Made by a program: the position numbers and the translations under genes. Shown in pieces: positions 44,474-52,268 of a stretch of 64,000 nt of DNA. Each line of letters starts with the position of its first letter. Position 1 is the stretch's first letter. The notes beneath the pieces are model-generated. The model worked only from the letters and a program-made list of their open reading frames with translations. It did not search any database and was not told the DNA's origin. Location of the stretch: the NCBI RefSeq assembly GCF_009866765.1, contig NZ_CP019431.1, positions 2,914,001-2,978,000 on the forward strand, written 5' to 3'. This stretch comes from Pseudomonas sp. S35. GTDB taxonomy: Bacteria; Pseudomonadota; Gammaproteobacteria; Pseudomonadales; Pseudomonadaceae.

Positions 44474-45163
44474 CTATTGCGTTAGCTTGAGCAGTTTCGA
44501 TTCCAGGTGATCCAAATGCTGGGTCATCAGGCTGATCGCACGGTTGACGTCGCATTGCTCAACTGCGTCGACAATCGCCACGTGCTCCTGCCACGCACAA
44601 TACGTGCAGGCTTTGGCCTCATATTGCGCAATGATCAACGACGTCAGCGGCACCAGGCTGTTCAGGAACTGCGCCAGCGGCGCATTGCCTGCTATGGCTG
44701 CCAACTGCAGGTGAAACTCCCCCGACAAGCGTATCGCCGGCCCACGCTGGTTACGTTCAATGCAATCGCGCTCGCGGGCGATCAATTCGCGTAATTGGCG
44801 GATTTGCCCGGAGCTGGCCTGGGCGCATGCCAATTGCACCACGGTCATTTCGGTCATGCGCCGCGCTTCGAGGATTTGCCGCGTCTGCTGGGCATCCGGC
44901 GCCGCTACTTGGGCGCGCTGGTTCGGACGCAGGATAATCACTTGCTGATGGGACAGTTTGGCCAATACCCGACGGATCACGCTGCGGCTCACGCCGAAGG
45001 TTTCGCCCAGGCTTTCTTCGGTGAAGCGGCTGGCCGGGGCGATACGTTGTTCGAGGATCGCGTCGAACAGCCGTGGGTAGATATCGTCCACCGAGGGCTT
45101 TTTACCGGCTACCAGGCGCAGGGCAGGGAGGAAGGGCTCGCGGTGCAGGGCGTGGGCGGTCAT
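44474..45163 (-). CDS. GntR-family regulator with FCD domain (first of pair)
   Basis: 229 residues. N-terminal winged helix (RFTEESLGETFGVSRSVIRRVLAKLSHQQVI, about 42-72) and a C-terminal FCD all-helical ligand domain with probable metal-binding histidines (EFHLQLAAI, QEHVAIVDAV, HLDHLE). The start at 45163 (MTAHALH) has GGAG six bases upstream. It lies 16 bases after the stop of a second FCD regulator and is the last gene of the symporter operon. FCD regulators usually sense a carboxylate that the linked transporter or enzymes handle. Confidence 0.88.
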   Translation of the reverse strand: MTAHALHREPFLPALRLVAGKKPSVDDIYPRLFDAILEQRIAPASRFTEESLGETFGVSRSVIRRVLAKLSHQQVIILRPNQRAQVAAPDAQQTRQILEARRMTEMTVVQLACAQASSGQIRQLRELIARERDCIERNQRGPAIRLSGEFHLQLAAIAGNAPLAQFLNSLVPLTSLIIAQYEAKACTYCAWQEHVAIVDAVEQCDVNRAISLMTQHLDHLESKLLKLTQ

Positions 45164-45179
45164 GGTCGTCTCCAAAAAA

Positions 45180-45881
45180 TCAGCTGCCCAGATGGTCGTC
45201 CGGGATGTTCAAGCGGATGCCCATGCGCAGGCCTTCCTGGAGGATGTGCTTGCGCATTTCGGCGCTGGCCAGGGCGCTGTTTTTGTTGCGGATGGCGCGC
45301 ACCACGGCGTCGTTTTCCTGCAGTCGCTCGGCCAGGTGTTCCGGAGAATTGCGCAGCACCTGGGCGCTTTGCTTGAGGGCGTTGCTGGTCTGCTGCACCA
45401 CGTTCTGGAAAATCGGGTTGGAGGTGAGGGCGAAGAGTTCTTCGTGAAAGCCGATATAGGCGTTCATCCCGGCTTCGGCGTCCCCGGCGTCGAGGGCTTC
45501 GCGCATGTCCATGAGGGTCAGGCGCAGCTGGCCGACTTCCTTGCTGCTGATGGACTGGGCTACCAGGCCGACGATGAAGGGTTCGAGGGTGTAGCGCAGT
45601 TGCAGGATGTCTTCGAGGCTGGCATCGGCCACGGCGTCGCTCGATTGCGGTTCGCTGATGCTGGTTTCCAGCACGACCACGCCTTTGCCGGGCATGGAAC
45701 GCACCAGTCCGAGGGTTTCCAGCACGATGACCGCTTCGCGCAGGCTGGGGCGGCTGATGCCCATCTGTTCGGCCAGTTCACGCTGGCCGGGCAGCATTTC
45801 ACCACGCCGCCACTGGCCACGCGCCAGGGCGGCGCGCAGTTTTTCTACGACTGAATTGACGACGGTTGAGGTGCTGATCAC
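45180..45881 (-). CDS. FadR/GntR-family regulator with FCD domain (second of pair)
   Basis: 233 residues, GTG start with AAGGAG eight bases upstream. The winged helix (LPGQRELAEQMGISRPSLREAVIVLETLGLV, about 30-60) is the canonical FadR type, followed by an FCD domain. It lies between the DctA-like symporter gene (gap 83 bases, containing a REP) and the other GntR gene. It probably represses the operon; candidate operators lie upstream of the symporter gene. Confidence 0.9.
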   Translation of the reverse strand: MISTSTVVNSVVEKLRAALARGQWRRGEMLPGQRELAEQMGISRPSLREAVIVLETLGLVRSMPGKGVVVLETSISEPQSSDAVADASLEDILQLRYTLEPFIVGLVAQSISSKEVGQLRLTLMDMREALDAGDAEAGMNAYIGFHEELFALTSNPIFQNVVQQTSNALKQSAQVLRNSPEHLAERLQENDAVVRAIRNKNSALASAEMRKHILQEGLRMGIRLNIPDDHLGS

Positions 45882-45934
45882 GTCGTGCGCTCCTTGATGT
45901 TGCGAATAGATGATTCAATCTGGTGAAAATCCAC

Positions 45935-45962
45935 TGTGGGAGGGGGCAAGCCCCCTCCCACA
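45935..45962. repeat. REP palindrome between symporter and regulator genes
   Basis: Perfect inverted repeat (TGTGGGAGGGGGC AA GCCCCCTCCCACA), 2 bases from the symporter stop codon. It may separate expression of the transporter from the downstream regulators. Confidence 0.85.
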
Positions 45963-45964
45963 TT

Positions 45965-47275
45965 TCAGAACTCTTGATGCGCTGGCAACACCGGCTTCTT
46001 GGCCTGGAAGGCATAGCCTTGCTGGCCGTCCAAGACTTTGTTGGCGCGTTGGATATCGATGTCTTTTTCCCAGCGGGCAATGGCCACGGTGGCGACGCAG
46101 TTGCCGATCAGGTTAGTCAATGCGCGGCCAATGCCCATGAACCAGTCCACCGCCAGTACCAGCACCAGGCCCACGACGGGAATCGCCGGGATCGCCGTGA
46201 GTGTCGCGGCCAGAATCACCAGGGCAGAGCCGGGTATCCCGTGGGCGCCTTTGGAGGTGATCAGCGACACCAGCAGGATGGTCAGCAAGTCCGTCATCGA
46301 CAGCGGTGTGCCGGTGGCATTGGCAATAAACACAATGGCCAGGGTCAGGTAGATGGAGAAACCGTCAAGGTTGAACGAATACCCTGTTGGAATTACCAGG
46401 CCCACGGTGGAGCTGCCGATCCCCAGGTGCTCGAGTTTACGCATGACCTGCGGCAGCACGGCATCGGAGGAGGCGGTACCCATCACGATCAACAGTTCTT
46501 CGCGCAGGTACTTGAGCAACGGCAGCATGCGCAGGCCCGACAGGCGCATCACCAGGCCCAGGATCAGCGCGACGAAGGCAAAGCAGGTCAGGTAGAACAG
46601 GCCGACCAGGCTGCCCAGGTGTTGCAGCGAATCCAGGCCGTAGGTGCTGGTGGTGAAGGCGATTGCGCCGAACACACCGATCGGCGCCAGGCGCACGATC
46701 ATGCCCATGATGCGGAAAATCACGTGGCTGAGTTCGTTGATCAGCCGGGTGATGCCCGAGGCTGCTTCGCCTACCAGGTTCAGCGCGCTGCCGAACAGTA
46801 CCGAGAACAGCAGCACTTGCAGCACGTTGTTGTCGGCAAAGGCGCCGATCACCGAATTAGGGATCAGGTCCATCAGGAACTGGCTGGTGCCTTTGATGTG
46901 CTGGCCCTTGTCGGCCAGTTCATTCAGGCCGGCAGAGGAGAGCTGCTCCAGGTGGATATTGGCGCCTTGGCCGATACCGGTGCTGAAGGCCATGATCAGG
47001 CCGATCACCAGGGCGATGGTGGTGAGGATCTCAAAGTAGATCACCGACTTGAGGCCGATACGCCCGACTTTCTTCAAGTCGCCGGCGCCGGAGATGCCGC
47101 TGACCACCACGCAGAACACGATCAGGCCAATCAGCATTTTGATCAGCTTGATAAAGCCGTCGCCGAGGGGTTTGAGTTGCGAGGAGAATTCGGGAAGGGC
47201 CAGGCCGCAGATGATGCCTAGCATCAGGCCAATCACGACTTGCAGGAAAATCGAACGCGAGCACCATCTGAGCAT
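45965..47275 (-). CDS. DctA-like dicarboxylate/amino acid:cation symporter
   Basis: 436 residues of the DAACS (GltP/DctA) family: eight membrane helices with two re-entrant loops. Family motifs: FIKLIKMLIGLIVFCVVVSGI (near 41-61), the serine-rich first re-entrant loop VMGTASSDAVLPQVM (near 265-279), PTGYSFNLDG (near 294-303), and SKGAHGIPGSALVIL (near 342). Imports C4-dicarboxylates or a similar acid with protons or sodium. The sequence is diverged from the principal DctA (GLIVFC in place of APIIFC), so it is probably a paralogue with a different substrate. Weak ribosome site. Cotranscribed with two FCD regulators. Confidence 0.88.
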   Translation of the reverse strand: MLRWCSRSIFLQVVIGLMLGIICGLALPEFSSQLKPLGDGFIKLIKMLIGLIVFCVVVSGISGAGDLKKVGRIGLKSVIYFEILTTIALVIGLIMAFSTGIGQGANIHLEQLSSAGLNELADKGQHIKGTSQFLMDLIPNSVIGAFADNNVLQVLLFSVLFGSALNLVGEAASGITRLINELSHVIFRIMGMIVRLAPIGVFGAIAFTTSTYGLDSLQHLGSLVGLFYLTCFAFVALILGLVMRLSGLRMLPLLKYLREELLIVMGTASSDAVLPQVMRKLEHLGIGSSTVGLVIPTGYSFNLDGFSIYLTLAIVFIANATGTPLSMTDLLTILLVSLITSKGAHGIPGSALVILAATLTAIPAIPVVGLVLVLAVDWFMGIGRALTNLIGNCVATVAIARWEKDIDIQRANKVLDGQQGYAFQAKKPVLPAHQEF

Positions 47276-47324
47276 GGGAGGGATCTCTATTCGGTGCCCT
47301 GGTGGTTCCAGGGCTTAATTGTTG

Positions 47325-47335
47325 TGGTCATACCG
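47325..47335. promoter_or_regulatory. Candidate FadR/GntR operator, symporter-proximal
   Basis: TGGTCATACCG closely matches the FadR-subfamily consensus TNGTNNNACNA (last base differs), and its core GGTCATACC is a near palindrome. It lies 50-60 bases upstream of the symporter start, between a possible TTGTGA/TAGACT promoter and the gene. Confidence 0.4.
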
Positions 47336-47411
47336 GTAAGTCCAGTGCGGGGCCAGTCTACGCCGGGTTTTTTCGAAATCACAAGTCATTATTGGTGGAT
47401 TGATAAGTCCC

Positions 47412-47428
47412 GGTCTGACCAGTTGGTC
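47412..47428. promoter_or_regulatory. Candidate FadR/GntR operator, distal
   Basis: GGTCTGACC (47412-47420) is a perfect palindrome of the GGT-N3-ACC type, overlapped by a second palindrome GACCAGTTGGTC (47417-47428). It lies in the divergent region between the symporter and tag. Confidence 0.45.
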
Positions 47429-47507
47429 GCTGAAGGCGATGCTTGAGCGGTTGGCGGGGTGGAAAAAATTTCGTCTATCATCCGCCGCTTGGCTTATGAG
47501 GTGATGG

Positions 47508-48137
47508 ATGGACACTCCAGGATTGACCACTGACGCATCGGGCCACACCCATTGCAGCTGGCGCACCTCGGCACCGCAATACCCGCGTTACCACGACCAT
47601 GAGTGGGGCGTGCCGGTGGCGGATGATGTCCAGTTGTACGAGAAGATTTGCCTGGAAGGCTTTCAGGCGGGGATGGCGTGGATCACCATTTTGCGCAAGC
47701 GCGAGCAGTTTCGTGCGGCGTTCGAGGGTTTTGATTTTCGCCGCGTGGCGCAGTATGGCGAGGCCGATATAGCGCGACTTATGCAGGATCCGGGCATTGT
47801 GCGTAATCGGGCGAAAATCGTGTCGACCATCAACAATGCGCGCCGGGCGTGTGAGTTGGTGGATGAAACCGGGTCGCTGGCGCGCTGGTTGTGGGCGTTT
47901 GAGCCTGGTCCTGAAGAGCGCCCCGCCGTGGTGGACCTGGCTTATTGGACGGCTAATCCGACCTCATCGGCTTCGGTGCGACTGTCCAAGGCCTTGAAGA
48001 AGCGCGGCTGGACGTTCGTGGGGCCGACCACGATGTACGCGTTGATGCAGGCGATGGGCATGGTCAATGATCACCTTGAAGGGTGCGTGTGCCGCCAGCA
48101 GATCGAACACCTGCGCCGCCAGTTCAAACGCCCCTGA
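47508..48137 (+). CDS. tag: DNA-3-methyladenine glycosylase I
   Basis: Removes 3-methyladenine from alkylated DNA in base-excision repair. 209 residues versus 187 in E. coli, the difference being an N-terminal extension. The zinc site is visible as HCSWRT near the N-terminus, HDHEWGVP near residues 28-35, and NDHLEGCVC near the C-terminus; the substrate pocket is seen as FQAGMAWITILRKRE. A GAGG ribosome site precedes the ATG. Divergent from the symporter operon and followed by a REPIN. Confidence 0.93.
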   Translation: MDTPGLTTDASGHTHCSWRTSAPQYPRYHDHEWGVPVADDVQLYEKICLEGFQAGMAWITILRKREQFRAAFEGFDFRRVAQYGEADIARLMQDPGIVRNRAKIVSTINNARRACELVDETGSLARWLWAFEPGPEERPAVVDLAYWTANPTSSASVRLSKALKKRGWTFVGPTTMYALMQAMGMVNDHLEGCVCRQQIEHLRRQFKRP

Positions 48138-48162
48138 ACGCCTGACCGAGCACGGTCAAAAC

Positions 48163-48249
48163 TGTAGGAGGGGCTTGCTTCCGATGGCGGCATATCAGCC
48201 AAATAGATGTCGACTGATCCATCGCTATCGGGGCAAGCCCCCTCCCACA
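48163..48249. repeat. REPIN: two inverted REP copies
   Basis: TGTAGGAGGGGCTTGC at 48163 and the inverted copy GGGGCAAGCCCCCTCCCACA ending at 48249 flank about 50 bases, between the convergent tag and cupin genes. Confidence 0.78.
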
Positions 48250-48290
48250 TTTAGCCCCCCACCCAGGCTGTTGGTGGGAGGGGCAGCGGG

Positions 48291-48692
48291 CTAATGGGGC
48301 AGGGGAGTGAGCACCTCGGCCTTGTCATCCAGCACCATTACCACCAGCAATTTTGCCGGCTTCGTCTGGCTGGCGTTGCTCGATTCAAAGTGCCGCGAAC
48401 CGGCAGGCTCGTAGAATGACTCGCCGACCTTGTAAGTCTTCACCTTCTCATCGTTGACCCGTGAAGTGATTGCGCCCTCCAGCACATAAGCCACCGCCGT
48501 ACCGGTGTGGCTATGGGGCACGGTGGCCTGGCCGGGCGCGTAGTCCACGGTGAGCATGATGGTTTTCTTGCCGGGCACGTTGCCCAGGGCGTGTTCCTGC
48601 AGCACCTTGATCGATTCCTGGTTGTACACCGGTTCGTGGGCAAAGGCGCTCAGGGAAGTGAGCAGCAGGGTGGTGGCGAGCAGGCGTTTCAT
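48291..48692 (-). CDS. Exported cupin-domain protein
   Basis: 133 residues: signal peptide MKRLLATTLLLTSLSAFA, then a single cupin barrel with metal ligands in HSHTGTAVAYVLEG (motif 1) and GRHFE-type YEPAGSRHF (motif 2). Probably periplasmic; the function of small secreted cupins is not established (metal-dependent lyase, dioxygenase or binding protein). It lies downstream of a MocR regulator (84-base gap) on the same strand and may be its target. Confidence 0.82.
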   Translation of the reverse strand: MKRLLATTLLLTSLSAFAHEPVYNQESIKVLQEHALGNVPGKKTIMLTVDYAPGQATVPHSHTGTAVAYVLEGAITSRVNDEKVKTYKVGESFYEPAGSRHFESSNASQTKPAKLLVVMVLDDKAEVLTPLPH

Positions 48693-48776
48693 GGTCAGGT
48701 TTCCGAGTGGTTCGAGGCCTGTCCACCCTACGCCGCAGCGCCTGGCCGACCAATGACCAATGCGCCGGAAAACCCC

Positions 48777-50210
48777 TTAGCCAATCTGCTGGAGAATGTC
48801 GCGCACCTTGTCCAAGGCTGGGTCGATATCCAGGGTCTCGATGGCGCCGAACCCAATAATCAGCCCAGGGCGCACCGGTGCGTCGTGGAAGAACACGTCC
48901 AGCGGGTACAAACCCACTTCCACTTGGCGTGCCCGTTCTATCAATAACGCAATATCCACCGGCACCTTGCACAGCGCGGCCATATGGAACCCGGCCACCG
49001 TGGGCACTGCGTCGAACCACGGCGCCAAGTCGTCTGCCAGACGTTGTAGGATGCGCTCGCGCCGCCCGGCATAGACGGTATGGCAGCGCCGGATATGCTT
49101 GAGCAGATAGCCCTCGCTGATGAACTTGGCCAGTGCCCATTGCGGCAGTGTGGAGCTGTGCTGGTCGGTCAATTGCTTGGCCTTGACCACCGCGCCGTAA
49201 ATCGCCGGTGGCAACACCAGATAACCCAGGCGCAGCTCGGGCAGCAGGGTTTTGGAGAAGGTGCCGACGTAAGTGACCACGCCACGGGTGTCCATGCTTT
49301 GCAGGGAGTCGGTAGGGCGGCCTTCGTAGCGGAATTCGCTGTCGTAGTCGTCTTCGATGATGATTGCGCCCAGCGCGAAGGCGCGGGCCAAGAGGGCTTC
49401 TCGACGTGGCAGGCTCATGGGCATGCCAAGGGGGAACTGATGGGAGGGCGTGACGTAGATCAACCGTGTGCCATCGGGGATCTGATGCACCTGAATGCCT
49501 TGGTCATCCACCGGCACACTGGCGACGCTGGCGCCCATCGCCTGGAACAACTGGCGTGCAGGGCTGTAACCGGGATCTTCCATAGCAACGATGCTGCCCG
49601 GTTCCAGCACCACGCGGGCCAGCAGGTCCAGCGCCTGTTGCGCGCCGTTGGTGACGACAATGTCAGCGTCGCGGCATTTGACGCCCCTGGAAAACGCGAT
49701 ATGCCCGGCAATCGCACTGCGCAGTGCGGGCAGGCCTTCGGGTTGGCTGTAGAAGCCGCTGTTCTGCGCGATACGGCGCAGGGCGTCCTGGGTGCAGCGT
49801 CGCCATTCATCCTGGGGGAACTGGTTGCGGCTGGTGGCGCCGCCGAGAAATTCGTAGCGCAGGGTGTTGTCGCGAGTGGGGTGGCGCATGGGCGAGGGCA
49901 GCGCCTGCCATTTCGCCAGGTTGGCGGCGCAGGCCAGGTCGGTGGCGGTTTGCAGGCGATCCGCCGGTGGCGCCCACGCGTTAACGAAAGTGCCACGGCC
50001 AATCTTCCCAACCAGCAAGCCTTCATAGGTCAGCGTGGCGTAGGTGTCGGACACGGTCTTGCGTGAGATGCCCAGTTGCTCGGCCAGCAGGCGGCTGGGG
50101 GGCAGTTGCGCCCCTGCCGCAAGGCGCCCGCCCGCAATGGCTTCGCGCAATTGCTGATAAAGCTGGGCCGCCAAGTCCTTGCGGCCCTTGATGACGATGT
50201 GCAGTTCCAT
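48777..50210 (-). CDS. MocR-family regulator (GntR helix-turn-helix plus aminotransferase fold)
   Basis: 477 residues. N-terminal winged helix (about 10-75: LPPSRLLAEQLGISRKTVSDTYATL), linker, then a type I aminotransferase-like domain with the PLP lysine in YVGTFSKTLLPELRLGYL and DDYDSEFRYEG. MocR proteins sense PLP, amino acids or amines and bind directly repeated DNA. The AGGG ribosome site precedes ATG 50210. Directly repeated AAATCGATC elements immediately upstream are likely its own operator. No divergent target gene is present; the SDR gene upstream is on the same strand. Confidence 0.92.
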   Translation of the reverse strand: MELHIVIKGRKDLAAQLYQQLREAIAGGRLAAGAQLPPSRLLAEQLGISRKTVSDTYATLTYEGLLVGKIGRGTFVNAWAPPADRLQTATDLACAANLAKWQALPSPMRHPTRDNTLRYEFLGGATSRNQFPQDEWRRCTQDALRRIAQNSGFYSQPEGLPALRSAIAGHIAFSRGVKCRDADIVVTNGAQQALDLLARVVLEPGSIVAMEDPGYSPARQLFQAMGASVASVPVDDQGIQVHQIPDGTRLIYVTPSHQFPLGMPMSLPRREALLARAFALGAIIIEDDYDSEFRYEGRPTDSLQSMDTRGVVTYVGTFSKTLLPELRLGYLVLPPAIYGAVVKAKQLTDQHSSTLPQWALAKFISEGYLLKHIRRCHTVYAGRRERILQRLADDLAPWFDAVPTVAGFHMAALCKVPVDIALLIERARQVEVGLYPLDVFFHDAPVRPGLIIGFGAIETLDIDPALDKVRDILQQIG

Positions 50211-50225
50211 GTTTCACCCTGAGAC

Positions 50226-50261
50226 AAATCGATCTACGCCAAGGTTACGCGTAAATCGATC
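50226..50261. promoter_or_regulatory. Direct repeats AAATCGATC upstream of the MocR gene
   Basis: Exact nonamers at 50226-50234 and 50253-50261, 27 bases apart, 16-51 bases upstream of the MocR start. Tandem direct repeats of this spacing are typical of MocR binding sites. Confidence 0.5.
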
Positions 50262-50280
50262 GACAGAAACCCAGGCGAAC

Positions 50281-51048
50281 TCAGGACAGGAAACCACCGT
50301 CCACATTCAGCGATACGCCGGTGGTGTAGCTGGACGCGTCACTGGCCAGGAACAACACCGCACCGGCCATCTCGCTTGGGTCGGCCACGCGCTTGAGGGG
50401 GATCTGCGCCAGGGCCATTTTCAGGATCGCGTCGTTCTTCACCAGTGCCGAGGCGAACTTGGTGTCGGTCAGGCCGGGCAGCAGGGCATTGCAGCGGATG
50501 CCGAACTCGGCGCATTCCTTGGCGAACACCTTGGTCATGTTGATCACGGCGGCTTTGGTCACCGAGTAGATGCCCTGGAATACACCCGGCGAGATGCCGT
50601 TGATCGAAGCCACGTTGATGATGCTGCCGCCGCCGTTTTCGCGCATCAGCTTGCCGGCTTCCACCGACATGAAGAAGTAGCCGCGAATGTTCACGTCAAC
50701 GGTCTTCTGGAACGCACCCAAGTCGGTGTCCAACACGTTGCAGAACTGCGGGTTGGTGGCGGCGTTGTTGACCAGGATATCCAGGCGGCCGAACTGCTCG
50801 CGAATCCCGGCGAACACCTGGGTAATCTGCTCCATTTCACCGATGTGGCAGGCAACCGCCGTGGCCTTGCCGCCATCGGCGATGATCGCGTCGGCCACGT
50901 GCTGGCAGCCTTCGAGCTTGCGGCTGGAGACGATCACATGGGCGCCTTGCTGGGCCAGCAACTTGGCGATGGCCTCACCGATGCCACGGCTGGCGCCGGA
51001 GACAAACGCGATCTTGCCGTCGAGGTCGAACAGATGAGTCTTGGACAT
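50281..51048 (-). CDS. Short-chain dehydrogenase/reductase
   Basis: 255 residues of the classical SDR family: GASRGIGEA near residues 18-26, NNAATN near 92, catalytic Ser in INVASINGIS and YSVTK (Tyr/Lys) near 160. The C-terminus is VSLNVDGGFLS. It follows a phosphotransferase-like gene by 23 bases, with a CA motif and AAGGA before the ATG. The pairing with an APH-like kinase matches gene sets for acyl-CoA or hydroxyacyl-CoA catabolism, so a hydroxyacyl-CoA substrate is plausible. Confidence 0.88.
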   Translation of the reverse strand: MSKTHLFDLDGKIAFVSGASRGIGEAIAKLLAQQGAHVIVSSRKLEGCQHVADAIIADGGKATAVACHIGEMEQITQVFAGIREQFGRLDILVNNAATNPQFCNVLDTDLGAFQKTVDVNIRGYFFMSVEAGKLMRENGGGSIINVASINGISPGVFQGIYSVTKAAVINMTKVFAKECAEFGIRCNALLPGLTDTKFASALVKNDAILKMALAQIPLKRVADPSEMAGAVLFLASDASSYTTGVSLNVDGGFLS

Positions 51049-51057
51049 GGAGGTTCC

Positions 51058-51065
51058 TTGTTTTT
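51058..51065 (-). promoter_or_regulatory. CA motif (Hfq/Crc target) before the SDR gene
   Basis: Minus-strand AAAAACAA matches AANAANAA and abuts the Shine-Dalgarno AAGGA of the SDR gene. Confidence 0.45.
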
Positions 51066-51071
51066 GTAGGA

Positions 51072-52139
51072 TCAGAGGGCTGATTTACCGATGACGTTCA
51101 GGCTCATCTGCTCCAGCAGCTTGTTCATCTGAATGAACTGCGCAAAGCGTTTGTCCTGCGTCTGGCCGTGGAAGAAGCGGTAGTAGATCTGCTGCACGAT
51201 GCCGGCCAGGCGGAACAGGCCGTAGGTGTAGTAGAAGTCGAAGTTGTCGATCTGGATGCCTGAGCGTTCGGCGTAGTAATCCACGAACTCGCGGCGGGTC
51301 AGCATGCCGGGTGCATTGCTCGGCTGGCGGCGCATCAGTTGCACCGGTGCCGGGTCGGCGGCTTCGATCCAATAGGCGAGGGTGTTGCCCAGGTCCATCA
51401 GCGGGTCGCCGAGGGTGGTCAGTTCCCAGTCCAGCACGCCGATGATCTGCATCGGGTTGTGCGGGTCGAGGATCACATTATCGAAGCGGTAGTCGTTGTG
51501 CACGATGCTGGACGTGGCGTGGTCGGCTGGCATCTTGTCATTGAGCCAGGCGCGCACCACCTCCCATTTTGGCGCGTCGGGGGTCAGGGCTTTTTCGTAG
51601 CGGTCGCTCCAGCCACGGATCTGGCGCGCTACATAGCCTTCGGGTTTGCCCAGGTCGGCCAGGCCACAGGCGGTGTAGTCGACCTGGTGCAGTTCGACGA
51701 ACTTGTCGATGAAGCTTTTGCACAATGCTTCGGTCTTGGTCGCGTCCAGCCCCAATTCGGCTGGCAGGTCTGAGCGCAGGATGATGCCGTTGACGCGCTC
51801 CATCACGTAGAACTCGGCGCCGATCACCGACTCATCGGTGCAATGCACGTAGGCTTTGGGGCAATAGGGGAAGCCGTCTTTAAGCTGGTTGAGAATGCGG
51901 TATTCGCGGCCCATGTCATGGGCGGACTTGGCCTTGTGGCCAAAGGGCGGGCGGCGCAGCACGAATTCCTGGCCGGGGTATTCGAGCAAGTAGGTCAGGT
52001 TGGACGCGCCGCCGGGAAACTGGCTGATCGTGGGCATGCCGCTCAGGCCCGGGATATGGGCCTTGAGGTAGGGATCGATCAGGCTGGCATCAAGTTCTTC
52101 GCCTGGGCGAATCTGGGTCGATTGGTCGTTCAGTGCCAT
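51072..52139 (-). CDS. APH-fold phosphotransferase family protein (ACAD10/11 kinase-like)
   Basis: 355 residues with the aminoglycoside-phosphotransferase/protein-kinase-like fold. GGASNLTYLLEY (nucleotide loop, about 44-55), the catalytic loop IVHNDYRFDNVI (near 213-224) and metal-binding IGVLDWELTTLGDPLMDLG (near 234-252). This subfamily resembles the kinase part of ACAD10/ACAD11 and the LvaA kinase that phosphorylates 4-hydroxyacyl-CoA in levulinate catabolism, rather than an antibiotic kinase. First gene of a two-gene unit with the SDR; the AAGGGAT ribosome site is good. The acyl-CoA dehydrogenase partner usually seen is not adjacent. Confidence 0.87.
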   Translation of the reverse strand: MALNDQSTQIRPGEELDASLIDPYLKAHIPGLSGMPTISQFPGGASNLTYLLEYPGQEFVLRRPPFGHKAKSAHDMGREYRILNQLKDGFPYCPKAYVHCTDESVIGAEFYVMERVNGIILRSDLPAELGLDATKTEALCKSFIDKFVELHQVDYTACGLADLGKPEGYVARQIRGWSDRYEKALTPDAPKWEVVRAWLNDKMPADHATSSIVHNDYRFDNVILDPHNPMQIIGVLDWELTTLGDPLMDLGNTLAYWIEAADPAPVQLMRRQPSNAPGMLTRREFVDYYAERSGIQIDNFDFYYTYGLFRLAGIVQQIYYRFFHGQTQDKRFAQFIQMNKLLEQMSLNVIGKSAL

Positions 52140-52268
52140 GCTTATCCCTTCTGCTTATTCTAAAGGCCTTGGACTATTTCCTAATCTAATGCGCGCAGCC
52201 GCCCAGCGACAAGGTCGGGGCGGCTTAATAGGTTAGCGTGTTGGCGCAGGATCAGCGTGCCTGATCGG

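Noticed and set aside
51072..52139. Antibiotic-resistance aminoglycoside kinase
   Set aside because: The fold is shared, but the conserved IGVLDWELTTLGDPLMDLG pattern and the SDR partner fit the ACAD10/11-like catabolic subfamily.
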